A stretch of DNA of 64,000 bases from Dreissena polymorpha (Eukaryota; Mollusca; Bivalvia; Myida; Dreissenidae): assembly GCF_020536995.1 (NCBI RefSeq), contig NC_068366.1, positions 16,645,522 to 16,709,521 on the forward strand, given 5' to 3'. Below are positions 57,501 to 64,000 of this stretch, piece by piece (positions within the stretch are counted from its first letter, which is position 1; the number at the start of each line of letters is the position of its first letter). A model generated the notes under the pieces. That model saw only the letters and a program-made list of their open reading frames with translations, was not told where the DNA came from and searched no databases. Made by a program: the position numbers and the translations under genes.

Positions 57501-60500
57501 TTCTGAGCAAGTTTCATGAAGATCAGAAAATAAATGAGTGTTAACAAGGTTTTACTATAGCCATATAATGAAAAATGCACCGCCCCCTGGCAGCCATGTT
57601 TTCAACCAACCGGCATCATTTTCCAACTCGTCCAAGATATTATTGGGATGAATCTTCTGACCAAGTGTTACGAAGATCGGACAATAAATTTGGCCTCTAG
57701 AGTGTTAACAAGATTTTACTATAGCCATATATAGCCATATAAGGGAAAATGCCCCGCCCCTTTGCAGCCATGATTTTCAAGCAAACGTAACCATTTCAAA
57801 ACTCAACCGTCATATCCAGAAAACACATGTTCTGACCAAATTTCATGAAGATTCGACCAAAAATGTGACTTCTAGAGTGTTCACATTTTTCCACTATATA
57901 CATATTGAGAAAACTTCCCCGCCCCCTGGCAGCCATGTTTTTCACCGATCTGGACCATTTTCGAACTCGTCCGAGAGATCAATGAGCGCAATGTTTCTAG
58001 AATGTTCACAAGGTTTTTCTATAGCCATATAAGGAATTCTGCCCCGCCCCCTGGCGGCCATGTTTTTCAACGGACCGGAACCATTTTAAAACTCTACCAA
58101 CATATCATTTAGACAAATATTTTGACAAAGTAACATAAAGATTTGGCAACAAATGTGACTTCTACAGTGTTCACAAGGTTTTTCTTTTTTTTGACCTAGT
58201 GACCTTGTTTTTGACCCATCATGACCCAGTTTCGAACTCAGTCGAGGTATAAATGGGACAAATGTTCTGACTACGTTTCATGAAGATCGGACAATAAATG
58301 TGGCCTCTAGAGTGTTCACAAGGCAAAATGTTGACGACGCACGACGGACAAAAGGCGATCACAAAAGCTCACCATGAGCACGTTGTGCTCAGGCGAGCTA
58401 AAAAGGGCAATAGCTCTTATTAAAAAAACTATTTCTCTTTGATATCTATACACCAGTGAAGTTTCATGTTGAAATCTTAAATAGTTTTTGAGATATAGCC
58501 CTAAAACATTTGTAACAGACGAACAGTTAGAGAGACTGACGGATAGGCAAGGCCAATCTATATCCTACCTATGGCAAGGCATATCCCACCTATGGCAAGG
58601 CATATCCCAACTTTGGCAAGGCATATCCCACCTTTGGCAAGGCATATCCTACCTATAGCAAGGAATATCCCACCTATGGCAAGGCATATCCCACCTTTGG
58701 CAAGGCATGTCCCACCTTTGACAAGGCATAACCATTTTTCAACAATACTAAGACAGAAAATCACCTTTGACAAGGCATGTCCCACCTTTGGCAAGGCATA
58801 ACCATTTTTCAACAATACTAAGACATAAAATTTCACTAAAACAAACCACGTTGACCACACTAAAATGATCATGGAGTTTGAAACTCTTGCATTTATAAAG
58901 TTTTAATTGATTGGAAAAAATGCAATTAAGCAAGAATGTATTTTTCAAAAGAATAATGAGCAAGATCAATACGAGATCACAGTAGGACAGTTTGTGCCAA
59001 TTCATATCAATGCATGAAATGTAAGCCAAAATAAGCACATAAACAACTCAACATCTTGTGTACCTAAATTCCTTGTCAGCTTCTAACAACAGTGGAAGAG
59101 CCAATGTGATGTTCTTTTTCTTCAATGCCTGTCTTCCTTTCTCATGCAACGCCATAGCTAACGTCAGGGCCTTAAAATAATTCATTTTACTGTTATTAGC
59201 AAATATGCACTATCAGTACAGCTACTGATTTAATGATTGAACTAGTAAGTTAACTAAAAGCAAGCAAAATCTGATAAAATATTTTGCAAAAAAGATTTAA
59301 AATATTAAAAAGACAATGTTGGTTTTATGGCCTGTACCTATATTGTTGGTACACGAGTACATGTGAAAACCAAAGATATAATTAACAAAATTGGTAAAAA
59401 AATAACTTTCAGGTCAGATGAATGAAAAAACTGACTCTATATATTCTCACACATAAATTTAAATTACTTTCATATTTCATAACATGAGCTGCGGTCTGGG
59501 AAAACTGGGCTTAATGCATGAGCGTAAATTGTCATTCTAGATTAGGGGACAACACTTCCTTCTTTTATGAAATATTTTGTTTAATGAAAGTGTCTCTTCT
59601 TAACAAAAATACTGTCTAGGCAGAAAGTGTTGTCGCGGATAAGCCTGTGCCAACTGGTGGGACAATTTTCTCAGAACAGGGCTCATATGTTTCTGTCTCC
59701 ATATAATGCCTCAACACAGGCCCTATAGTTCACTATTGCAAGGGAAACTCTCACTTTTCTCTTTCTCACAGCTGTAATAGTTTACTATTGTTACAGAGCA
59801 GCTCACCGTTTTCTCTCCCGCAGGCAGCTTGATGGGCTTCCCGGTCTGGTCAGCAATCTGGATGTCCATCTCATCACACTCTGTAATGGTTTACTTGAGC
59901 CTTGATAGCAAAACTTACTTAAACATGAGCTAAGTCTTGCCAAAATGGCTCTTATGTCATTTGCACAGTATGCTCAGGATCTTCTCTGTCTTGTAATGAG
60001 ACAAGAGGGCCTAGGGGGACTTTTCAGCAGACAGGGAAGATCTTTTCTGCATTTAAATATTTTATTTTGTAGGCTGCATCAGATGTGCTTAATATAAACA
60101 TTGGGTTGTATAATACACTGGGCATTTTTAATGTTCACCATAGCATGACAAAATAAAGATATAATTAGGTGTCAATTACAACTAATGGTAAGGCAGCTAG
60201 CAAGTGTTTTTTGTGAGTTACAAATCAACTAAAGATGGTAAGTTTTCCCCGAAATAAGCCAGAGTTGCCACTTTTATAGTACACTTATAGAGGTAGCATC
60301 AGTTTTTATTAATGAAGGGACAAATTGTCTCATGAGTTGCTGATGTGACAAACATCCAGAATGCCGGACCGTCCCCACAGATTAGGAGGAATGGCATAAC
60401 GGGTCACTGTTTGGATAAGAACGATGTATTTTGTTGCCGTACACATGAGGCTTGGTAAATCCATACCTTATGTATCTATTTATTCTCTGCACTTGCGACA

Positions 60501-62616
60501 GCAAGTTTGCAGCATCTCTGAAATACTACAGCTGAAGCAATTATTGCACTCCAGATTGCTACAGGGGATACGCACTTGGATAGATCCACTTAAACCTCAT
60601 CTTGGAAAACTTGGCTTTATGCATGTGCCTAAAGCGTCGTCCCAGATAAGCAGCTATTATCAGGGACGACACTTTCCCCTTGAATTGTATTTTTTTGTTT
60701 AACGGCCATCTCTTCTGAAGTTTAGGCGGACATTGTCGACCCTGACAACATTTTACGCACATGAATTTAGCCCTGTTTTTCCAGAGCCAGGTTCACACGT
60801 ATTCTGTCTAATTGCTGATATACCTTTCTCTGCCCGGGCTGACAGCAGTTCAGCTGCATGTCTGAAGTCTTGGAGGTCATGTTTCAGTTGCTCATCAGCC
60901 TGTGCTTCAGCCTGACTGACTGTCTAACAAAGCACCAGCATCGTGCTGCCGTTCTGAAATGGTCATAGTCACATATGAACCTCGCTCTGGGAATATGGGG
61001 CTTTATTCATGAGTGTAGTGTTGTCCCAATTAGGCATGTGCAGTCTTCACAGGCTCAGCAGAGCCAACACTTTCTGCTTTAAAGAAATATTATGTTTAAT
61101 GTTCTTCTCTTGTAAATAAAAAACAAGACCAGTCTTGATGGAAAGTATGGTCACTAAATAGCCTACACAGACTGCACAGGCTAATCAGGACACCACTTTA
61201 TGCACATTCATTAATCCCTGTTTTCTCAGAGCAAGGCTCATACAGTATATAGAATATTCCAAATTTACTGAACTGTTTTATTAAAAGATGGAGCTCAGGA
61301 AATAAAGAATGAAATGCTGTCTCTAGTACAGTTAATGATATATGCAACCAGTGAAAGATAATTTTTCATTTTTGTAAAAGTTTACTAACTTTGAAATGTT
61401 CAATGTTTATTTAAATAAATTGTAATCCAAATTCTCATCATTTGATGTACCATAAAGCATCACTATTTGCAGATTATTAAAACATTTACTGGTTGGTAAT
61501 ACATCAAGTCTGAACCTAGCTCGTAGGATGCAAGTGACAAGCTAACATGCATTTTGGTATGTGATAAACTGTGCAACAGTATATGGTTATCAATTCAAAC
61601 ATATTAAATTTAAACATTCTAGCATGAATAAAAATCTCATTTGAAGTATGTTTCACCATAACCCCATGCTCATGTAATGGGACTTGGACTTTGATGACCA
61701 CCCCTGAAGAAATCAGCTTCATCTGGTCTCCTGGGTGACCAACAAGTTCTGCCACCATCTCACGCAGTTGAATGCCTTTGGAAGATAGGGCAATCTCCAT
61801 GGAGTGAACAGTCTGTGGACTCTGTAACAAATAGGGTGAGAGTATGGTTAATTTTCTAAATACATAACACTGAAAGGTATTGTCACAAAGCCATGGTTTT
61901 ATAGAAATACCAAAACACCAAATGTATGTAAATGGGCCATGCTCTGTGAAAAAAAGGGTTTAATGCATGTGTGTAAAGTGTCGTCCCAGATTCGCCTGTG
62001 CAGTCCACACAGGCTAATAAGGAACGACAATTTCCGCTTTTATGATCTTTTTTGTTTTAAGAAAATCAAGTTTAGACGGAAAGTGTCTTCCCTGATTTGC
62101 CTATGCGGACTGCACAGGCTAATCTGGGACCACTCTTTACACAGAGCAAGGATCAAATGTGTTATTTGAACTTTACACGCTAAGACTTGAAACAGTCATG
62201 ACAGCAACATTAATACGATTAATATGTAATATTTAATTACAGACAACTATTACATATTGGCATCAAATTAGGTAATTTCTCTTTGTGATGGTTAAATTTA
62301 CATAAAATTCAACTTGAAATGTAACTAATTCTGCCTCTAATATTTGCTGGTTTCATTCACAGTCACTAAAAAATTTGTTTGTAAAACCCAAAATGCACAT
62401 GTTGAAGCAAAGTTTATGAACCTATGTCACTGTGAGAAAATGTTACCCTTTTAGCTAGCTGGCCAGAAAGTTTCACTTTCAGTGTGGCTAGTCCCGATTG
62501 TCTGAATTTGACTCGTTCAGCCAGTTTCTGTACTGCATGTGCTCGTAGCTCTTCTAGCAATATGGTTACCTTCTCCTCTGGGACATTCAGCTGGTTGGCA
62601 TAATTGGCAATCATTT
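45424..62616 (-). CDS. NUB1: NUB1 (NEDD8 ultimate buster 1) orthologue, 14 exons found, with two in-frame stops
   Basis: NUB1 binds NEDD8 and FAT10 and delivers them to the 26S proteasome. Exons (high to low): 62616-62447, 61821-61657, 60923-60824, 59880-59807, 59170-59064, 55646-55537, 54698-54622, 51657-51498, 50611-50511, 49191-49103, 47463-47392, 46425-46340, 46153-45979, 45594-45424. All have canonical edges. The order matches animal NUB1: N-terminal helices, ubiquitin-like domain, middle helical region, UBA domains and acidic C-terminus. About 552 codons are found; some 70 N-terminal residues are missing. TAA at 55634-55636 and TAG at 46106-46108 interrupt the frame, and the phase around 47392-47463 does not close. 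Either a decayed copy or one with sequence errors. Confidence 0.85.
45979..46153 (-). CDS. NUB1: NUB1 exon: third UBA domain, with an in-frame TAG
   Basis: Reads VTCIGFEVEMARLAL, TAG (46106-46108), KHDGDVSRAVEDLVNTGGVL then PPPLPLEEQPGPSTESS. It matches vertebrate VYMGFDALVAEAALRVFRGN with unchanged spacing, so the TAG stands for one residue (Gln would fit). Acceptor CCCCCCAG, donor AGAAG then GTGATT. Confidence 0.88.
46340..46425 (-). CDS. NUB1: NUB1 exon: linker before the third UBA domain
   Basis: Reads SSVPSKIKNLPDPEPRKKV then YITDDMIAQ. Acceptor ATTCTTCAG, donor CTCAG then GTAAAA. In phase with the next exon. Confidence 0.8.
47392..47463 (-). CDS. NUB1: NUB1 exon: second UBA domain, phase not closed
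   Basis: Reads DGYPKGATSEALRQANNDL then NLALE between acceptor TTGATTAG and donor GAG then GTATAT. It matches MGYSTHAAQQVLHAASGNLD. Its 72 bp in the coding frame do not join in phase to the exons on either side. A lost base (the expected MGYPKG reads DGYPKG) and an unlocated exon before 46425 would explain it. Confidence 0.7.
47681..48208. repeat. Diverged fragment of the GAGGGCC...GCTCACC array family
   Basis: AAGAGGGCGATAATGGCC and CTCACCTGAG open it, and GCTCACCATGAGCACATG closes it. Units are reduced (GACCAAGTT, ATCCTGACC). It lies in a NUB1 intron. Confidence 0.7.
48209..49100. other. NUB1 intron sequence, nothing recognised
   Basis: AT-rich. The plus-strand frame at 48552-48917 has no domain and no splice context. 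Confidence 0.4.
49103..49191 (-). CDS. NUB1: NUB1 exon: basic linker after UBA1
   Basis: Reads EKAENARKRHKERKRSQIAK then HLGKTANGQ, a basic helix corresponding to KEEKEKKRRRLENI in vertebrate NUB1 and a likely nuclear signal. Donor CAAAT then GTAAGT. Confidence 0.85.
49319..50095. repeat. TGCAGCTCCATGAG-family array, diverged
   Basis: ACAAGAGATGTGTTTGTCAG opens it. Internal units have AAAATGTGCAGCT and ATGAGATACACATGCATGCC. It ends with GGACGGCGAAAGGCGGACGA and AGCTCGGG. Within a NUB1 intron. Confidence 0.75.
50511..50611 (-). CDS. NUB1: NUB1 exon: first UBA domain
   Basis: Reads MCLGYSEVESRLGLRSCDG then HVANAVQHVMKRRE, matching vertebrate LGFTAQEARLGLRACDGNVD. UBA domains of NUB1 bind NEDD8/FAT10. 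Acceptor TCTATTGCAG, donor GGGAG then GTAGGC. Confidence 0.92.
50700..51060. repeat. Degenerate tandem repeat, about 45-bp units
   Basis: Variants of AACCATAACTGGTTTGTACC and TTTAAGGTCAACTG recur seven to eight times in the NUB1 intron. Confidence 0.65.
51181..51487. repeat. Dispersed repeat with GGGGGCAT ends
   Basis: ACATATGCCCCCGAAAAATG near the left and CTACCGGGGGCATAAAAATG at the right, with GACGGACAGACGG-like sequence before the end. It abuts the 3' side of the exon at 51498. Confidence 0.7.
51498..51657 (-). CDS. NUB1: NUB1 exon: helical-repeat region 4
   Basis: Reads GSTGEEQALFMKLHLLQGIV ... LLSRAEAELARLHIDEDKIN, matching vertebrate KVLFLRLYLLQGIRNYHSG. Acceptor ATATTGCAG, donor ACCA then GTGATG; the split codon gives Met with the next exon. 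Confidence 0.92.
51690..51835. mobile_element. GTCGTCCC-family MITE fragment
   Basis: GATTAGCCTGAGCAGTCCAC, then CGACACTTTCCGC and TTTTCGTTTAAAGGAAGTCT, a diverged single arm of the palindromic family also at 61930-62155. Confidence 0.65.
52000..52830. repeat. Degenerate 33-36-bp repeats around a hairpin
   Basis: ACATTGGTTCCTACATTATT and variants recur on the plus strand at 52000-52140 and 52680-52830. At 53090-53270 the same motif appears inverted (TGTCAAAATAACATAGGAAC). Confidence 0.65.
52518..52656. repeat. Near-perfect palindrome of about 140 bp
   Basis: ACTGCCTGATCTTTTTGTAA in the left arm is mirrored by TTACAAAAAGATCAGGAAGT in the right. The match continues toward the centre (GAATAAAATAACGGC against GCTGTTTTATTATTC). 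RNA or single-stranded DNA could form a long hairpin. Confidence 0.85.
53306..54600. repeat. 27-bp minisatellite, about 48 copies, in a NUB1 intron
   Basis: Unit: CACATCATTGCCATTATCTT plus AATCTAT, with substitutions and a few length variants. Because 27 is divisible by three, long plus-strand frames with 9-residue periods appear (IIAIILIYH); they are hydrophobic by composition and not genes. The array ends about 20 bp from the splice donor of the 54622-54698 exon. Confidence 0.95.
54622..54698 (-). CDS. NUB1: NUB1 exon: helical-repeat region 3
   Basis: Reads ERLRSSENFFNKSYGSSMER then LMAVK, matching vertebrate KKLNLAQKCFKNCYGENHQR. Acceptor TTTTTTGTAG. The donor GTAATC is only about 20 bp from the end of the 27-bp minisatellite in the intron. 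Confidence 0.9.
54700..55536. other. NUB1 intron, no repeat or gene recognised
   Basis: AT-rich, unassigned. Confidence 0.4.
55537..55646 (-). CDS. NUB1: NUB1 exon: helical-repeat region 2, with an in-frame TAA
   Basis: The acceptor ATTTGCAG gives RQCS, TAA (55634-55636), then DIINSVDNYAILCLDIVWCY and LKHMDDLPDA. Alignment to vertebrate CECCRELLDTVDNYAVLQLD keeps the same spacing, so the stop replaces one residue. A shorter exon starting after TTAAG at 55632 would avoid the stop but lose several residues and needs a weaker acceptor. Confidence 0.85.
56030..56660. repeat. About 155-bp tandem array, four units (left part)
   Basis: GGGCAATAACTCTTATT, then GTAGGGTTATGGTTCTTGT, then ATATCTATACACCCATAAAG and AATCTTGTAT in each unit. 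It resumes at 58401-58520 after an inserted element. Confidence 0.8.
56665..58400. mobile_element. GAGGGCC...GCTCACC array element, inserted in the 155-bp array
   Basis: Left edge GGGCCTGAAAGGCCCAAAGT, right edge GCTCACCATGAGCACGTTG. About nine units of 165-190 bp match those at 41278-43157. The host array is split by it, so this element is the younger of the two. Confidence 0.85.
58401..58520. repeat. About 155-bp tandem array (right part)
   Basis: Continues the unit with GATATCTATACACCAGTGAA and ATCTTAAATAGTTTTTGAGA, ending near AGACTGACGG. Confidence 0.75.
58567..58805. repeat. 21-bp minisatellite (GGCAAGGCATATCCCACCTAT), about nine copies plus a duplicated tail
   Basis: The unit's variants read CCTATGGC or CCTTTGGC. 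The tail GGCATAACCATTTTTCAAC then ATACTAAGACA occurs twice (58725 and 58795). The plus-strand frame gives MARHIPP repeats, a by-product. Confidence 0.9.
59064..59170 (-). CDS. NUB1: NUB1 exon: helical-repeat region 1
   Basis: Reads ALTLAMALHEKGRQALKKKN then ITLALPLLLEADKEF, matching vertebrate ALMLAMGYHEKGRAFLKRKE. Acceptor TTATTTTAAG, donor TTTAG then GTACAC. Confidence 0.9.
59495..59700. mobile_element. GTCGTCCC-family palindromic MITE
   Basis: GGGAAAACTGGGCTTAATGC at the left and TTTTCTCAGAACAGGGCTCA at the right. Internally GACAACACTTCC and AGAAAGTGTTGTCGC are inverted. In a NUB1 intron. Confidence 0.75.
59807..59880 (-). CDS. NUB1: NUB1 exon: DIQIADQTGKPIKLP segment
   Basis: Acceptor CCATTACAG, donor AAAACG then GTGAGC. 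CDEMDIQIADQTGKPIKLPA matches the vertebrate LDIANQTGRSIRIP block. Phase agrees with both neighbours. Confidence 0.88.
59900..60585. other. NUB1 intron sequence, mostly unassigned
   Basis: Contains the phrase ACAAGAGGGCCTAGGGGG at about 60001, which may be the start of a degraded array element. Confidence 0.35.
60590..60800. mobile_element. GTCGTCCC-family palindromic MITE
   Basis: CTTGGAAAACTTGGCTTTAT, AAGCGTCGTCCCAGATAAGC, CAGGGACGACACTTTCCCC, ending TTTTTCCAGAGCCAGGTTCA. It abuts the exon at 60824. Confidence 0.8.
60824..60923 (-). CDS. NUB1: NUB1 exon: charged linker helix
   Basis: Acceptor TTTGTTAG, donor GAAAG then GTATAT. It reads TVSQAEAQADEQLKHDLQD then FRHAAELLSARAEK, corresponding to the LEILAKRAAE helix in vertebrate NUB1. 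A few residues expected between it and the UBL exon are absent, so a tiny exon could be missing. Confidence 0.8.
60975..61245. mobile_element. GTCGTCCC-family palindromic MITE
   Basis: ACCTCGCTCTGGGAATATGG at the left and TTTTCTCAGAGCAAGGCTCA at the right; ACTGCACAGGCTAATCAGG sits inside the right arm. Confidence 0.8.
61657..61821 (-). CDS. NUB1: NUB1 exon: ubiquitin-like domain
   Basis: 55 codons, phase 0 at both ends (SPQTVHSMEIALSSKGIQL ... MVAELVGHPGDQMKLISSG). This is the UBL domain, which in NUB1 contacts the proteasome subunit Rpn10 region. Acceptor TTGTTACAG and donor TTATG then GTGAAA. Confidence 0.85.
61930..62155. mobile_element. GTCGTCCC-family palindromic MITE (best-preserved copy)
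   Basis: TAAAGTGTCGTCCCAGATTC then CCACACAGGCTAAT in the left arm; CGGACTGCACAGGCTAATCT then GGGACCACTCTTTACAC in the right. The centre has TTCCGCTTTTATGATCTTTT. Confidence 0.85.
62447..62616 (-). CDS. NUB1: NUB1 exon: N-terminal helical region
   Basis: A T-rich tract then ACAAG forms the acceptor, and AAAAGG then GTAACA the donor. It reads MIANYANQLNVPEEKVTILL ... VKFRQSGLATLKVKLSG, aligning with the segment before the ubiquitin-like fold in vertebrate NUB1 (RTTGIATIEV). It needs one base from a preceding exon, so the true start lies upstream, beyond 62620. Confidence 0.85.
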
Positions 62617-62619
62617 CTT

Positions 62620-64000
62620 GTAAAAAAAAACCCACATAACATTATGATTATATGATAAAGTTTCCCCTACAACAATCAAACAGCAATGGAAAGCGCGGTC
62701 AGTGATTTGCAATATCTAGCATTTAAGAGCTAACCAATAACAATCTTGTTGATTGCATATATATCACTCATTCTGACTGGAAACTACATGTATGACTTCA
62801 GAGTACATGACTGTGTGCATACAAGACAAGAGACTGAATAGCACAACAGATGCAAAATGTTAAACACGTGACAGCAGGCATAAACAAAGACATATATACA
62901 ACATAGAGCAAAATGACCTATCCTTAAGGATTAAAGGGCAGTAGTTCAGTGGCAGCAAGGTAAGCTCAGTCGGGGGAGCACTCATCCTGGAAGAATGTTG
63001 TCATGGTTTATTGTTTCAGATTCGCCGCACAATTTTCTCTCTTCGATATTTTGCATGTAAAGCAGGACTAACAAGTTAACTTACCTATGGGTATAGTCTT
63101 GAGAAGCTTTTAGCAAAGTTTATCATTTCTGAATGATGATCCATAAAATAGAGCTGCAATTCATAATCAACAGAGGATACATGTCAAGATTTCAACTTGG
63201 TTACAAAAGTGGGTAAGATGTTGTTTTTGTCCGACCGTTTTGCTGAGTAAACACATCCATTGCCCTAAAAGCAAGAGTAACAGATTCAAGTCCCAGACCG
63301 GGACCATATTTTTTTAACCTAGTGATACATGTACTTTTATAAAGGCCAATACTGTCCAGCAAATAAAGCTCCATAACAACCTTACATGTATTAGTTGTTT
63401 CTCTCTTTTTTTACTAGGCAGTCATGGACCGGGCTGACAACAAGCCTGGATGTCACAACATTAATTCATATTTCACATTAGTTTAAAATGTAGTGTAATT
63501 CATTCAATAAGACACATACAACACAAAGAATTGTTTAATAAATTCATTTTATTTGTTATTTAAAACATAACTAAGATAACTTATACATAAATTTAAACCA
63601 GTTTTACATAGTAGACTGATCAGATGGATGATACAGCCAGGACCCTCGTAAGTAGGTCAAGTAACTGCACTAAAATAACTCCGAACTGAGTGACTTCCTC
63701 CTTTGTTGCTCTATTTTGGGAAACGCCACACTGGCATTTTGGGTATTTTGCTTCGTGAAAATTCATATTTTGGGAAAAAGTAATTGCAAAAATGGCTCAA
63801 TTGGGAAAAATAATATACCCATGCCATAGGGCGAAAAAGGCCTAGCCCTGTATTAAGGTTGACGAACCAGTTAACGAACACCCAAGAACTTACCTTAAAT
63901 TACATTAAAATTGAAACACTTAAAATGACAAAAACATTTTGTTTTAACAAATGACTAACAGTTCAATCTTTGAATAACTTATCTGTTAAGTTTTCCAGCA
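62620..64000. other. Upstream of the first NUB1 exon found; 5' part not located
   Basis: No convincing coding exon was found. A tRNA-like stretch (AAGCTCAGTCGGGGGAGCAC) lies at about 62965-63060 and a B-box-like GATTCAAGTCCCAG at about 63283, together suggesting SINE pieces. 63700-63850 has repeats of ATTTTGGGAAA. Confidence 0.4.

Noticed and set aside
58558-58872. Frames with MARHIPP or GGICLAIG repeats on both strands
   Set aside because: Products of the 21-bp minisatellite.
62965-63060. tRNA gene on the plus strand
   Set aside because: The A-box-like sequence is present, but no matching B-box or acceptor stem at the right distance; more likely a SINE piece.

Overview
This is an AT-rich, intron-rich animal nuclear sequence. 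Three things point to a bivalve mollusc: a DZIP3-HEPN/NACHT receptor gene of the type expanded in bivalves, a NUB1 gene, and repeat families I recognise by memory from dreissenid (Dreissena-like) mussel DNA. These repeats are a TTAA-flanked element carrying a tRNA-like segment, a 'GTCGTCCCAGAT' palindromic MITE, and tandem arrays rich in 'TGCAGCTCCATGAGATACACATG'. The species is inference from recalled families; no search was run.

0-25 kb is almost entirely mobile DNA. At 1.1-6.7 kb a block is partly duplicated two to three times. It holds LINE ORF1 fragments and a 1,270-bp mariner (5024-6293) inserted at a TA inside a TTAA-TIR element (4665-6397). Next come an orphan minus-strand exon (9280-9384), a 145-153-bp tandem array (9.6-10.5 kb), a TTAA-type MITE (12897-13468) and a 1.47-kb foldback element (14040-15506). 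A 4.2-kb Mutator-like (MULE) element (15735-19971) carries a hAT-like MITE in one intron, and a 1.6-kb hAT-like element lies at 23192-24825.

25-36 kb holds the main gene on the plus strand: a four-exon DZIP3-like HEPN + coiled-coil + NACHT (NLR-like) gene. Exon phases fit across all introns, but the copy carries one frameshift and two in-frame stops. Its first intron contains a 3-kb TIR element (26498-29519) that split a GTAGT microsatellite. That element in turn hosts another array element and two exon-like coding pieces of unknown origin. A tyrosine-recombinase fossil and long direct repeats follow (35.4-37.3 kb).

37-45 kb is largely non-coding, with a second TTAA/tRNA-like element (41180-43472) interrupted by a 1.9-kb tandem-array element.

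45-62.6 kb holds NUB1 on the minus strand, the adaptor that brings NEDD8/FAT10 and their conjugates to the proteasome. Fourteen exons were found; the N-terminal exon(s) lie beyond or were not found. Splice phases agree at 11 of 13 junctions. Two in-frame stops and unresolved joins around one UBA exon suggest decay, an unlocated exon or sequence error. Its introns hold a 27-bp minisatellite of about 48 copies ending some 20 bp from a splice donor, a near-perfect hairpin, and nested arrays. The 3' end of the coding region is itself part of a seven-copy 74-bp minisatellite.

The two recognisable host genes are not an operon or a joint pathway; they are separate loci in a repeat-rich landscape.
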